Assembly (NCBI RefSeq): GCF_011302055.1
Contig: NZ_CP049871.1
Coordinates: 1,880,501 to 1,944,500 of the forward strand
Length of the DNA stretch: 64,000 bases
Origin: Sphingomonas sinipercae
GTDB taxonomy: Bacteria; Pseudomonadota; Alphaproteobacteria; Sphingomonadales; Sphingomonadaceae
Reading direction: 5' to 3'
The position numbers were made by a program, and so were the translations under genes. Below the pieces are notes generated by a model. That model was not told where the DNA came from. It saw only the letters and a list, made by a program, of their open reading frames with translations, and made no database searches. Shown here in pieces: positions 1 to 13,436 of the stretch (its first letter is position 1; every line of letters begins with the position of its first letter).

Positions 1-268
1 CGGCCTGGCTGATGCGGTTGGCGTTGAACGTATTGGTCGCCAGCACATCGGCGCCGGCATCGGCGAAACTGCGGCAGATCGACGTCACGACGTCGGGCCG
101 GGACAGGTTCAAAAGGTCGTTGTTGCCGCGTTGGTCCTTGAGCAGGTCGAGCCCGCCGCAATAATCCTCGCCCTTCAACTTTCGATCCTGGACCGACGTC
201 CCATAGGCGCCGTCCTTGACCAGGATCCGCTTGGCCGCTTCGGCGCGAAGCTGCGCTGCGGCGCTCAT
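1..268 (-). CDS. metH: Methionine synthase (MetH), N-terminal homocysteine methyltransferase domain, partial
   Basis: Only the first 89 codons are in the window; the gene continues past base 1. The start ATG at 268 overlaps the metF stop in an ATGA junction, so the genes are translationally coupled. The translated start contains LVKDGAYGTSVQ, an NLSRPDVV segment and DAGADVLATNTFNAN, which are hallmarks of the barrel domain that uses homocysteine in cobalamin-dependent methionine synthase. The enzyme transfers the methyl group of 5-methyltetrahydrofolate, made by the adjacent MetF, to homocysteine in the cytoplasm. From this fragment I cannot tell whether MetH is one polypeptide or split into two genes, as happens in some alphaproteobacteria. 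Confidence 0.9.
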   Translation of the reverse strand, partial: MSAAAQLRAEAAKRILVKDGAYGTSVQDRKLKGEDYCGGLDLLKDQRGNNDLLNLSRPDVVTSICRSFADAGADVLATNTFNANRISQA

Positions 269-1173
269 GCTTTGGCCCTCACGCCGAGCAAGTGGCAAAT
301 CGCATAGCTAAGCTCCGCGCGGTTGAGGGTGTAGAAATGGAAGTGGCGGACGCCGCCGGCGTAAAGCTGGCCGCACAGCTCCGCGGCGACGGTGCCGGCA
401 ATCAGCTGCCGGGCAGCGGGAAGCTCGTCCAGGCCTTCGAACGATTGATTGAGCCAGTCGGGGATCGCGGCCCCGCATTGGCCGGCAAAGCGGCGCGTCG
501 TCGCGACGTTGGTCACCGGCAGGATTCCGGGCACGATTTCGATATCGATCCCGGCGGCGGCGACATCGTCCTGGAAGCGGAAAAAGGAATCGGCCGAGAA
601 AAAGAATTGGGTGATCGCCCGGTCCGCCCCGGCGTCGACCTTGCGCTTGAGATTGTCGAGGTCCGCGGCGCGGCTGCCGCTGTCCGGGTGCATTTCGGGA
701 TAAGCGGCAACCGAAACATCGAACGGCGCGACCTGCTTGAGCCCGGCAACGAGCTCCGCGGCGTTAGCGTAGCCTTCGGGGTGCGGCTCGAACCTGGCGC
801 CGGCTTCCGGCGGATCGCCACGTAGCGCGACCAGGTGCCGGACGCCGAGGTCCCAATATTCGCGGGCAACGGCGTCGACTTCCTCCCGCGACGCGGCAAC
901 GCAGGTCAGGTGCGCGGCCGGGGTCAGCTCGGTCTCGGTCAGGATGCGCTCGACCGTCGCGTGCGTGCGCTCACGGGTCGAACCGCCCGCGCCGTAGGTG
1001 ACCGAGACGAAGCGCGGCCGCAGCGGCGCCAGCGTCTGGATCGACTGCCACAAGGTTTCGCCCATGGCGTCGCTCTTGGGCGGGAAGAATTCGAAGCTCA
1101 GCTCGATATCGCCGCGCGCCTCGGCGAACAAAGGGATGCAACTTCGCGCCGGAAGTTGTTCAGGCAGGTTCAT
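265..1173 (-). CDS. metF: 5,10-methylenetetrahydrofolate reductase
   Basis: Flavoenzyme that reduces 5,10-methylene-THF to 5-methyl-THF, the methyl donor for MetH. The 302-residue product has the family signatures SFEFFPPK at residues 26-33, SVTYGAGGSTRERT at 57-70 and ALRGDPP near 116-122, and its length is normal. I chose the ATG at 1173 because it overlaps the stop of the upstream regulator gene (ATGA). An upstream in-frame extension to 1215 would lie inside that gene and adds no conserved residues. The gene lies between an ArsR-type regulator and metH with 4-base overlaps on both sides, so the three form one coupled methionine-cycle operon. Confidence 0.97.
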   Translation of the reverse strand: MNLPEQLPARSCIPLFAEARGDIELSFEFFPPKSDAMGETLWQSIQTLAPLRPRFVSVTYGAGGSTRERTHATVERILTETELTPAAHLTCVAASREEVDAVAREYWDLGVRHLVALRGDPPEAGARFEPHPEGYANAAELVAGLKQVAPFDVSVAAYPEMHPDSGSRAADLDNLKRKVDAGADRAITQFFFSADSFFRFQDDVAAAGIDIEIVPGILPVTNVATTRRFAGQCGAAIPDWLNQSFEGLDELPAARQLIAGTVAAELCGQLYAGGVRHFHFYTLNRAELSYAICHLLGVRAKA

Positions 1174-2126
1174 GCTGCTGCTTTCTTGCGCAGCGCGGCC
1201 TTCGAGCCGAGCCACAGGGTCACGGTCAGCTCGCCGCCTTCCAAATGCTGGACTTGGTCCAGCGTCAGGCCGGCGGCGTCGAACCAGCCGGCCATCACAT
1301 CGTCGGCAAAGCCGAGCCGGAGATGAGCGTCGCGGAGGCGAAGCTCCTCCTGCTGGTGGGCTGCAAAATCCACGATCAGCAAGGTCCCGCCGGGCGCGAG
1401 CACCCGCGCTGCCTCCTCGATCGCGACCGCCGGGGCGTGCGCATAATGAAGAACCTGGTGGATGATGATGCTGTCGGCGCTCCCATCAACGAGCGGCAAG
1501 GCGTACATGTCGCCCTGGCGAAGGCTGGAGGCGACGCCCGCGCTATCCAGCTTGGCGCGGGCCAGCCGGAGCATTTCCGAAGAGCGGTCGATGCCGATTG
1601 CCTGCTCGGCCCGCGGCCCGAACAATTCGATCATCCGGCCGGTGCCGGTGCCGATGTCGACCAGTCGGCCGAGACGGCGATCGGCCAGCGCGCCGTCGAT
1701 CGCCCGCTCGACCTCTGTCTCCGCAACATGCAGTGAGCGGATCGAATCCCACACTTCGGCATGGGCGGCGAAATAGCGCTCGGCGGCTTCGGCGCGTTCG
1801 GCGCGGATGGCGTCGAGGTGCAACGAGTCAGCATCGAACACCCGCCTGGTCGCCGGGTCGTTCCAGGCGTCGATAAGCGCCAGCAGTGGGTCGGTGCGCT
1901 TCGGATCGGCGATCGCCAGGAACACCCAGCTGCCTTCCTTGCGCCGGTCGACGACGCCGGCATCGGCAAGAATCCGCACATGGCGGGACACCCGGGGCTG
2001 GCTCTGTTCAAGCAATTGCGCGAGCTCGCCAACCGACAATTCCATGCGCGAAAGCAACGCGAGGATCCGCAGCCGCGTTGGGTCGGCAAGTGCTTGAAAC
2101 ATTTCGGCAAGAGGAAGGGCGTTCAT
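1170..2126 (-). CDS. ArsR-type regulator fused to a SAM-dependent methyltransferase domain
   Basis: The 318-residue protein has an N-terminal winged helix of the ArsR family (about residues 5-75, with LSVGELAQLLEQSQPRVSRH as the recognition region). It is followed by a class I methyltransferase fold with motif I VDIGTGTG at 156-163 and an acidic post-I residue in GIDRSSEM. The metal-binding cysteines of arsenic or zinc sensors are absent from the helix-turn-helix region. Its position at the head of the metF-metH operon, directly behind a perfect palindrome, suggests a methionine-cycle regulator that senses S-adenosyl ligands through the methyltransferase fold. That resembles the SahR regulators known from proteobacteria. 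Whether it still methylates anything cannot be told from sequence. Confidence 0.85.
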   Translation of the reverse strand: MNALPLAEMFQALADPTRLRILALLSRMELSVGELAQLLEQSQPRVSRHVRILADAGVVDRRKEGSWVFLAIADPKRTDPLLALIDAWNDPATRRVFDADSLHLDAIRAERAEAAERYFAAHAEVWDSIRSLHVAETEVERAIDGALADRRLGRLVDIGTGTGRMIELFGPRAEQAIGIDRSSEMLRLARAKLDSAGVASSLRQGDMYALPLVDGSADSIIIHQVLHYAHAPAVAIEEAARVLAPGGTLLIVDFAAHQQEELRLRDAHLRLGFADDVMAGWFDAAGLTLDQVQHLEGGELTVTLWLGSKAALRKKAAA

Positions 2127-2139
2127 GAGTGCCGAAGGA

Positions 2140-2161
2140 CATATAAAGAAAACTTTATATG
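2140..2161 (-). promoter_or_regulatory. Palindromic operator/promoter of the methionine operon
   Basis: Perfect inverted repeat with half-sites CATATAAAG (2140-2148) and CTTTATATG (2153-2161) around a 4-base A spacer, in otherwise GC-rich DNA. It lies 14 bases upstream of the regulator's ATG. On the minus strand a TTGACC at 2166-2161 precedes a TATATG at 2145-2140, a possible -35/-10 pair with a short 15-base spacer. The palindrome therefore probably covers the promoter, and the transcript leader must be very short. AT-rich palindromes are typical ArsR-family operators, so autoregulation is the likely reading. Confidence 0.75.
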
Positions 2162-2310
2162 GTCAAACGGCGACTCGTCCGATTCAGCCCGTGCTCAAGC
2201 CGATTGCACGGCGGTGACCGTCACTATATTGGCCCGCGCTGGCCTGCGCGATTCGCGCGCCAGGCCGAGCCCACAGCCCAAGGGGGCTAGTTTTAGGGAG
2301 TGGAACGATC

Positions 2311-2574
2311 ATGAAGAAATTTGCACTGACCGTTGCGGTCCTTTCGCTCGGCCTTGCCGCTTGCGACAAGAACGACGCGACCGACAACGCCGCCGCCAAC
2401 GACACCGCTGTCGAGAATGCTGCGGAAAATGACATCAACGCGGCTGGCAACACCACCGAAAACGCTGCTGGCAACGCGCTCGACGCCGCCAGCAACGCCA
2501 TCGACAACGCGAGCAACGCGGTCGAGAACGCCGGTGAAGCCGTCGAGAACGCTTCTGATAACGCCGCCAACTAA
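2311..2574 (+). CDS. Small Asn/Ala-rich lipoprotein
   Basis: An 87-residue protein with a lipoprotein signal peptide (MKKFALTVAVLSLG, lipobox LAAC, cysteine at about residue 18). The mature part consists almost entirely of short degenerate repeats such as ENAAEN, DAASNAIDNASN and VENASDNAAN. The start ATG follows a GGGAGTGGAA ribosome site. A TTGCAC (2204-2209) and a TATATT (2225-2230) could form its promoter with a 15-base spacer. A strong intrinsic terminator follows at 2595-2632. No catalytic residue is visible. The repeats may form an elongated helix in the periplasm, but the function is unknown. Confidence 0.75.
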   Translation: MKKFALTVAVLSLGLAACDKNDATDNAAANDTAVENAAENDINAAGNTTENAAGNALDAASNAIDNASNAVENAGEAVENASDNAAN

Positions 2575-2586
2575 GGCGTTCGACGA

Positions 2587-2793
2587 ATGAACAAGGGCCG
2601 CATGCCTGTATTGGCGCGCGGCCCTTTTTTTTGCCTGCTGCTCGCATCCTGCCAGCCGCAAACGACGCCAGGCGCCGAGGAAAACCGGCAATTGGACGAC
2701 GCCGCGACGATGCTGGATTCCGCCCCCGCGACGCTCAATGCAATCGATCGCAATGACGTCGCAGAGCCCGAAAATCCTGACGCCGCGCCCTAA
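2587..2793 (+). CDS. Small putative lipoprotein overlapping a terminator
   Basis: A 68-residue frame with a plausible type II signal sequence (ARGPFFCLLLASC, lipobox LASC) and a short acidic mature part rich in Asp, Glu and Ala. The coding region for residues 3-16 is also the stem, loop and T-run of the terminator of the preceding lipoprotein gene. Expression would therefore need read-through or an internal start. A second ATG at 2602 lies in the loop of that hairpin. The lipobox in the right place argues for a real gene, but the overlap and small size keep the call tentative. No homologous family is recognised. Confidence 0.5.
   Translation: MNKGRMPVLARGPFFCLLLASCQPQTTPGAEENRQLDDAATMLDSAPATLNAIDRNDVAEPENPDAAP
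2595..2632 (+). terminator. Rho-independent terminator after the 2311 lipoprotein gene
   Basis: Stem GGGCCGC (2595-2601) pairs with GCGGCCC (2618-2624) across a 16-base loop and is followed by eight T residues (2625-2632). It lies 20 bases after the stop of the Asn/Ala-rich lipoprotein gene and inside the start of the next small frame. Confidence 0.85.
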
Positions 2794-2824
2794 CAAAAGA
2801 GGCCGCCCCTTTCAGAGCGGCCCC
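2794..2824 (-). terminator. Intrinsic terminator of the 2845-3330 gene
   Basis: GGCCGC (2801-2806) and GCGGCC (2817-2822) form a hairpin. On the minus strand it is followed by TCTTTTG, which suits the gene ending at 2845. On the plus strand it is followed by CCCCTTCC, so it is at best a weak terminator for the 2587 frame. Confidence 0.7.
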
Positions 2825-2844
2825 TTCCGTAGATTACTAGTAGG

Positions 2845-3330
2845 CTAAAGGATCGCGTCGATGATCCGGGTAATCAGGCTCGTCCGCGGATCCACCTGAT
2901 AGATGACGTTGTTGCGGTAGATGTACCGATAGTCATCATCCAGCGCGTAGCGGTCGATCAGCGTGTCGGGGATATTCCCGTACGGCGTATAGTAGCGATA
3001 GTTGGTCGGCACGCGCTGGCCATCGCGGAACATGCGCTTGGCCTGTCCCGGCGGGACGCAGGACGGGCTCTTCTTGGCCAAGCCGGGCGGGCACAACATG
3101 CTGCCGTAGCGGCGGGCAAGCGCTTCGTCCCGATCGTCGATGCCGTTGCGGTTGCGATCGCGTAGCGACGCGTAGCGGGCCTTGTGCACATGTTTCGAGT
3201 GCGCCTTGCCGCCGTGCTTCATCGCGGCCTGGGAATTGCCGTGGCCACCGCCGTGGTTGCCGGGCTTGGCGACGGCCGGGCCGGCAATCGCCAGCGTCGC
3301 CGCACCGATCATTAGGGCAAGTGTCTTCAT
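2845..3330 (-). CDS. Secreted RcnB-like protein of unknown function
   Basis: A 161-residue protein with a cleavable signal peptide (MKTLALMIGAATLAIAGPAVA). It has a His/Gly/Lys-rich stretch (residues 23-52), an Asp-rich segment DRNRNGIDDRDEA that resembles a calcium-binding loop, a PPGLAKK/PPGQAKR double motif, and a C-terminal Tyr-rich part ending YQVDPRTSLITRIIDAIL. This layout recurs in periplasmic proteins annotated RcnB-like or hypothetical in sphingomonads. Metal binding is suggested by the His and Asp clusters but is not shown. A GCAAC-N17-CGTT on the minus strand (-10 at 3370-3367) is one mismatch from the EcfG stress promoter and may drive it. Confidence 0.7.
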   Translation of the reverse strand: MKTLALMIGAATLAIAGPAVAKPGNHGGGHGNSQAAMKHGGKAHSKHVHKARYASLRDRNRNGIDDRDEALARRYGSMLCPPGLAKKSPSCVPPGQAKRMFRDGQRVPTNYRYYTPYGNIPDTLIDRYALDDDYRYIYRNNVIYQVDPRTSLITRIIDAIL

Positions 3331-3441
3331 CTAAATCGTCCTCAAATCGGGAAGTGTCGGTGCTGGAACGATTGAGGCAGCGGCAGAGTTGCCTCGTTCA
3401 ACTGCGGGAAAGGATCGGGCGGTTGCCCCTTTACCGCCTGA

Positions 3442-4482
<1,041 letters not shown>

Positions 4483-4484
4483 AA

Positions 4485-5084
4485 ATGACGTTGACCGGCG
4501 TTCTGTCAGTTTTCTTGGCGACGATTTCCGTCCCTCAAGGAACTGGCCCGAATGTATCGGGCCTGCCGGCGCCGGTCATCTTTGAAAAAGCATGTCTCGA
4601 GGGGAGCATTGCCTTGCCGCGAGACCAGACGAGCCTGACAACTTATCGCCGCTTACCGATGGCTGCCCGGCAGACGATTGGCAAGACGGAGACGGCACAC
4701 TCGGGTCCAAACGACTATTTCGCGCCCGCGGCAGAGAAGGTGCCCAACTCCATCTATCAAATCGGGAGCAAACGAACCCTCTTCTTCATAGCTCCGAAGT
4801 CAGATGGCCCTGTTATCGCAGTGCCGTCTGGCGAGCGGCTCTACGCGACGTCGTGTGCGGTCCTGTGGCGTGGCAAAGACTTCGCTGCCGCCGCCGCCGC
4901 AATCTTGCCTGGTGGCGGACCCTTTCTGGATTTCGGTAACAGCATGCTTCCTTCAGGCAACCCTTCAAGGTCCGGTTACGTCACTCGGACGACTGGCGGT
5001 TTTAAGCTCACGGCAGCGGCATATGAAGGTTGGATCGTCATGCGGGCCTTCCCATTGCCTCAAAACACCTCAGGAAAAGATTGA
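4485..5084 (+). CDS. Hypothetical secreted protein between mdh and sucD
   Basis: I do not recognise this roughly 199-residue protein. The ATG at 4485, two bases after the mdh stop, gives a signal-peptide-like start ([17 protein letters not shown]). A GTG at 4455 inside mdh is the alternative and would weaken the signal peptide. The body has no known motif. There are two widely spaced cysteines, and a stretch [14 protein letters not shown]. Base composition is visibly more AT-rich than that of mdh and sucD, so the gene probably arrived later. It sits where transcription from mdh must pass to reach sucD, so it is probably co-transcribed. Confidence 0.6.
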   Translation: MTLTGVLSVFLATISVPQGTGPNVSGLPAPVIFEKACLEGSIALPRDQTSLTTYRRLPMAARQTIGKTETAHSGPNDYFAPAAEKVPNSIYQIGSKRTLFFIAPKSDGPVIAVPSGERLYATSCAVLWRGKDFAAAAAAILPGGGPFLDFGNSMLPSGNPSRSGYVTRTTGGFKLTAAAYEGWIVMRAFPLPQNTSGKD

Positions 5085-5089
5085 ACTCC

Positions 5090-5974
5090 ATGTCGATTCT
5101 CGTGAACCGCAACACCAAGGTCATCACCCAAGGGATGACCGGTGAAACAGGCACTTTTCACACCCAGCAGGCGCTCGCTTACGGCACGCAGATGGTCGCG
5201 GGCGTCACGCCGGGCAAAGGCGGGACCACCCACCTCGACCTGCCGGTGTTCGACACCGTCGCGGAGGCCGTAGACGCGACCGGCGCCGACGCGTCTGTCG
5301 TCTATGTGCCGCCGCCCTTCGCCGCGGACTCCATCCTTGAAGCCATCGACGCGCAAGTGCCGCTGATTGTCTGCATCACCGAAGGCATTCCCGTGCTCGA
5401 CATGGTCAAGGTCAAGCGCGCGCTGTCCGGCTCCAAGTCGCGGCTGATCGGCCCCAATTGCCCCGGCGTGCTCACGCCGGAGGAATGCAAGATCGGAATC
5501 ATGCCTGGCAACATCTTCAAGAAGGGCAGCGTCGGCGTCGTCAGCCGTTCCGGCACACTGACCTATGAAGCGGTGTTCCAGACCAGCAACGAAGGCCTTG
5601 GCCAGACCACCGCGGTCGGCATCGGCGGCGACCCGGTCAACGGCACCAACTTCATCGACGTGCTAGAGCTGTTCCTGGCCGACGACGCAACCAAGTCGAT
5701 CATCATGATTGGCGAAATCGGCGGCAGCGCGGAAGAAGACGCGGCGCAATTCCTGGCGGACGAGGCGAAGCGCGGCCGCAAGAAGCCGACCGTCGGCTTC
5801 ATCGCCGGACGGACCGCCCCTCCCGGGCGTCGCATGGGTCACGCCGGGGCGATCGTCGCCGGCGGCAAGGGCGGCGCCGAAGACAAGATCGCGGCGATGC
5901 AGGCGGCTGGAATAACGGTCTCCCCAAGCCCATCTGAGCTTGGCCGCACGCTTGCGGAGCTGTTGAAAGGTTAG
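5090..5974 (+). CDS. sucD: Succinyl-CoA synthetase alpha subunit
   Basis: The alpha subunit binds CoA and carries the phosphohistidine intermediate that links succinyl-CoA cleavage to nucleoside triphosphate formation. The 294-residue product has the CoA-binding [11 protein letters not shown] near 15-25, IGPNCPG at 120-126, GDPVNGTNF near 180-188 and the active-site His251 in [10 protein letters not shown] chose the ATG at 5090 ([10 protein letters not shown]) because it has an AGGAAAAG site upstream; the open frame extends further but overlaps the preceding gene. The beta subunit gene sucC, usually just upstream, is absent from the window. sucA follows after 5 bases. Confidence 0.96.
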   Translation: MSILVNRNTKVITQGMTGETGTFHTQQALAYGTQMVAGVTPGKGGTTHLDLPVFDTVAEAVDATGADASVVYVPPPFAADSILEAIDAQVPLIVCITEGIPVLDMVKVKRALSGSKSRLIGPNCPGVLTPEECKIGIMPGNIFKKGSVGVVSRSGTLTYEAVFQTSNEGLGQTTAVGIGGDPVNGTNFIDVLELFLADDATKSIIMIGEIGGSAEEDAAQFLADEAKRGRKKPTVGFIAGRTAPPGRRMGHAGAIVAGGKGGAEDKIAAMQAAGITVSPSPSELGRTLAELLKG

Positions 5975-5979
5975 TTCGC

Positions 5980-8775
<2,796 letters not shown>

Positions 8776-8807
8776 GCGCTTCGGCGCACAGGAGAGACAG
8801 GAGTATC

Positions 8808-10168
<1,361 letters not shown>

Positions 10169-10172
<4 letters not shown>

Positions 10173-11674
10173 CGCCTTTTCCGCTGCGAATTTTCTGCCG
10201 GAACAAGGTCCAGGATAAACTCGGCAACCGGAAAGCAAGCGCGTTGACCGGAATTTGAGAGAACCACAAAAGTGTAAGGCGCCTCAGCGTCTTCGATCTG
10301 CCGCCATTCGGTGCAGACCCCGGCCGTATTACCCCCGTGACCAAGGATTTTACGGCCTACCCCAACTACCCAGTCGTCACTGCCAACGTTGAAACCAAGG
10401 CCGCGCATTGGTGCACCCAACTCCGGGTGTGCACTCGCCATGGTCCTCAAAGTCGAAGGCCGAATGAGCCGACCTGAACGGAGGGCTTCGCTGAACCGGA
10501 AGATGTCGGGCGCTGAAGAGTAGGCGCCGCCAAACGGAACGGCTCGGGGAGCCACGTAGAGCCTGCCGTCGACAAAGCTGGGTCGATCCCAAGCTGGTAG
10601 CGGCTCATACGCGTAAGCAAGCGAGGTGACGAAATCGTAGCGATCGGTTCCCACGGTCGCCATGCCGGCGGGCTTGAAGACGTGATCGCGGACGAAATCG
10701 TAATAGCTTTGCCCCGACACGACCTCAATGACTCGGCCGAGCAGGAGGAAACCGAGATTGTTATACTCGTATCGCGTCCCCGGCTTCCATTGGAGGTCAT
10801 TCCTTGGCGCCTCAGATATCAATTCGGCGACCGAAAGCGCACGCGTGGGGCTCCGGGGCCCCGGGGGATAGGGCGTATTCGTAAGGCCGGATGTGTGCGT
10901 CAGGAGGTGCTTCAGGGTGATTTGGGAAGCTGCGGCGTCGTTTGGAAAACCCGGCACATATTTGTTGAGCGTGTCATCCCAGGAAACGCGTCCCCTTTCG
11001 ACTAACTGTGCGAGCGCGACCGCGGTAAAGATTTTGGTGATCGATCCGAGGTTGAAACGGGTGTTGACCGCGTTTGGCACGCCGAATCTTCGCTCCGCGA
11101 GACCGTAAGCTTTGGCATGCAGGACATGGCCTTCACGGGCGAGCAGTACCGTGCCCGAAAAATAGCCGGTCTTGGCTAATCGGCTGACAAAGTTGTCGAG
11201 CATCGTGACACGCTGCGCATCGCTAAGATCTTTGCTGATCTGACCTGATAAGGTTCGGGGGGTGCCGATGTCCGCGATCTTTGCCGGCGCGCTTCGATCG
11301 ACCTCGACCGCAATTGCGCGCAGTCGCCCGGTTAGGCCGCTCCGAACGACCGCAACCGCCTCTGTCGGAGACACACGGTCGATCCGGTCAATCGTAATGG
11401 TGCCGAGTTCGTGGCGAAGAATCTCCATGTCCTCCAGCCGGTCGTCCTTCCCGACCCGTTCCAGTGCGGCCGCGGAGAAGCTTTCCGAGATGTAACGCCG
11501 CGCATTCATTTCGCTTGAGCCGCCCACGATTTCGATGACTTCGCGGGCGCGTTGTTCGACTGTGATCGGTTTCAGTCCAACTGTGTGAGACCCGGTCTCA
11601 TCGACGTTCATCTGCGCCGCAGCGACTGGCGATGCTGAGCACAATAGTGCAGCAGCAATACGATGAGCGATCAT
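10169..11674 (-). CDS. Secreted serine hydrolase of the beta-lactamase/PBP4* (AmpC-like) family
   Basis: A 501-residue protein with a signal peptide (residues 1-20), a domain of about 140 residues with no assigned family, and a C-terminal serine beta-lactamase-like domain. The catalytic motifs are SITK at 211-214, Y-N-N at 303-305 and HGGN at 445-448, the third in place of KTG. Family members are esterases, DD-peptidases or D-amino-acid hydrolases; the substrate cannot be read here. The ATG at 11674 is preceded by GGAAGGG eight bases upstream. Base composition is lower in GC than the flanking TCA genes. Together with the divergent PadR gene this suggests a small acquired module inserted between sucB and lpdA. 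Confidence 0.85.
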
Positions 11675-11693
11675 ATCGAAAACCCTTCCGTAG

Positions 11694-11712
11694 ATATTGC
11701 GAATCGCAATAT
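11694..11712. promoter_or_regulatory. Palindrome between divergent serine hydrolase and PadR genes
   Basis: Perfect 19-base inverted repeat with half-sites ATATTGCGA and TCGCAATAT around a central A. It lies about 20 bases upstream of the hydrolase start and its right edge enters the preferred PadR start codon, so a bound protein would block both divergent promoters. PadR regulators typically bind such sites next to their own gene, so this is the likely PadR operator. Confidence 0.65.
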
Positions 11713-12295
11713 GCGAGAAACGGCTGCAGCTGCAAGTTTGACCGAGCTGGAAGGGGTCATCCTGGGCATCGTTTGGAGCCGGCAGCCGTGCTCCGCTTAC
11801 GTGGTCGTCAAACGCTTCCAGAGGTCTACGACTTGGGGCTGGTCGTCGAGCACGGGAGCGATTTACCCGGCGATCCGGCGGCTAATTACTCGTGGATTGC
11901 TTGATGGCGAGCCAGAGGCGCGCACCGGACGCAAGGCGATCGAACTATCCCTGACTGCCGAGGGGCTTCATAGCCTCCGTGATTGGATCGACGGCCTTGC
12001 GGACGAAATGGCGAGCGCGGGGATCGACCCGATCCGCTCCCGCGCCAACTATTTGGCTGCACTTGAACCGGACGCCCGCGAGGCGTTCATCTGTCGCGCG
12101 GAGAGGATCACGCGGGCGCGGCTGCGTGTCGTCGAGCAGAACCCGCCAGACCTCAATGCGAGAGACAATTGGACGCTCGAGGCGGCGAACGTCGGGGTCG
12201 CGCTTGCGCTCAAAGCGCGGCTACAATGGCTCAAAGAACTCCGCCGGTTGATGCGGCAAGCTGGCCGTTCCGGGGTAAAGCAGGACCCACGATAG
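11711..12295 (+). CDS. PadR-family transcriptional regulator
   Basis: Winged-helix repressor of about 194 residues. The N-terminal PadR domain reads LTELEGVILGIVWSRQPCSAYVV with a wing region GAIYPAIRRLITRGLLDGE. A helical C-terminal domain for dimerisation follows. Two starts are possible. ATG 11663 would overlap the divergent hydrolase gene by 12 bases and put the palindrome inside the coding region. ATG 11711 leaves a 36-base divergent spacer and places the operator at the start codon, so I prefer 11711. Neither start has a clear ribosome site, so a leaderless message is possible. It probably regulates the adjacent hydrolase. Confidence 0.8.
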   Translation: MRETAAAASLTELEGVILGIVWSRQPCSAYVVVKRFQRSTTWGWSSSTGAIYPAIRRLITRGLLDGEPEARTGRKAIELSLTAEGLHSLRDWIDGLADEMASAGIDPIRSRANYLAALEPDAREAFICRAERITRARLRVVEQNPPDLNARDNWTLEAANVGVALALKARLQWLKELRRLMRQAGRSGVKQDPR

Positions 12296-12302
12296 TCACT
12301 GT

Positions 12303-12980
12303 CTAGAAGTTCTTATGCTCCGCTAACCAGATCGTGTGTTGCGCGCCTTTACCGTTGCTGCGGGCGCGGACCTGAGTTGAAGTCGCGGCGAAACCGTTGG
12401 CGTTAAGCCTTTTCGTGAAGGCGGGGTCGTCGGCTGCCGACCAGATGGCGAGGATGCCGCCGCGCACCAGCGCTGCCTTTCCTGCTGCGAGCCCTGCGGC
12501 TGAGTAGAGGCCGTCATTCGCTGCCCGCGTCAGGCCGTCGGGGCCGTTGTCGACATCGAGAAGGATCGCGTCGTAGCTGCCGCGCCTCTCCGCGATCACC
12601 GCCGCGACATCGCCTTCGATCACGGTCACGCGCGGGTCGTCGAGGCAGCCGGCGGTCAGCTCGGCCATCGGCCCGCGCGCCCAGGCGATGATTTCCGGCA
12701 CCAGCTCCGCCACCACCACCGAAGCTCCGGCCGGAAGCACTTTCAGCGCCGCTCGGAGCGTGAAGCCCATGCCGTAGCCGCCGATCAGCAGCCGCGGGTT
12801 CGTCCGGTTCCTCAACCGCGCGACGGTCAGCGTCGCAAGCTGCTCTTCCGACCCGCTCATCCGGCTGTTCATCAGCTCGTTGCGGTCGAGGACAATCATA
12901 TAGTCGCGGTCGCGGCGGAACAGGCGCAGCTCCTCGCCGCCCGGCACCTGCGCGGTCGCCAGCAGCTCGCGGACTTTCAT
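12303..12980 (-). CDS. Spermidine synthase-like SAM-dependent methyltransferase
   Basis: About 225 residues. The N-terminus is spermidine-synthase-like (LRLFRRDRDYMIVLDRNELMNSR). A Rossmann methyltransferase core follows, with motif I LLIGGYGMGFTLRAAL, the acidic post-I residue in VAELVPEIIAWARG, and ILLDVDNGPDGLT. The polyamine-binding residues of true spermidine synthases are not obvious, so the substrate is unknown. I chose the ATG at 12980 (MKVREL); the longer frame to 13025 runs into the upstream DUF6481-like gene. A 10-base gap to that gene implies co-transcription. Confidence 0.75.
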   Translation of the reverse strand: MKVRELLATAQVPGGEELRLFRRDRDYMIVLDRNELMNSRMSGSEEQLATLTVARLRNRTNPRLLIGGYGMGFTLRAALKVLPAGASVVVAELVPEIIAWARGPMAELTAGCLDDPRVTVIEGDVAAVIAERRGSYDAILLDVDNGPDGLTRAANDGLYSAAGLAAGKAALVRGGILAIWSAADDPAFTKRLNANGFAATSTQVRARSNGKGAQHTIWLAEHKNF

Positions 12981-12990
12981 TGCCTGGAGG

Positions 12991-13302
12991 CTATTTGCGG
13001 GCCTTCCGCGCGGCGTAGCGGGCATCGCGCGCCGCCTTGCGTTCGGCCTCGGTCTCCAGTTTGGGCATGACCGGCTTCGCCGCCTCGGCCGCTGCTTCGC
13101 GCGCGGCAGCTTCCGCTTCCTGTGCGGCGCGCTTCGCCTCCCGCTTTTCCGCTTCCTTGGCTTCGCGCCGCTGTTGCCGTTCCAGGCGCTCGGCGACGAC
13201 CTTTTCGTCGAGCGGCGGCTTGGCCTTCAACTTGGCCAGCGCCTTTTCGCGCGCTGCCGCGGCATTGCCGATACGGTCCTGGAAACTGTCCTTATACGTC
13301 AC
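12991..13302 (-). CDS. DUF6481-like charged coiled-coil protein
   Basis: A 103-residue, highly charged protein, nearly all Ala, Glu, Lys and Arg after the opening VTYKDSFQDRIGNAAAAREKAL. This matches the small cytoplasmic family annotated DUF6481 in sphingomonads. The sequence predicts one long helix or coiled coil ending in ARDARYAARKARK. The start is GTG at 13302, with GGAGAG eight to nine bases upstream; an ATG-like extension to 13356 lacks a ribosome site. No function is known. It shares a transcription unit with the downstream methyltransferase. Confidence 0.7.
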   Translation of the reverse strand: MTYKDSFQDRIGNAAAAREKALAKLKAKPPLDEKVVAERLERQQRREAKEAEKREAKRAAQEAEAAAREAAAEAAKPVMPKLETEAERKAARDARYAARKARK

Positions 13303-13436
13303 GCTATAGCTCTCCGATTTCCTGGCGCCCCTCGCAGACCCAGGCCTCGGACGCAACCGCGCGAGGGTAGATTCCGGCGCTTCGGCCCCTTATGTCGCAC
13401 CCGCACTCGCATCCGCGGCACTGACGAAAGACAATC

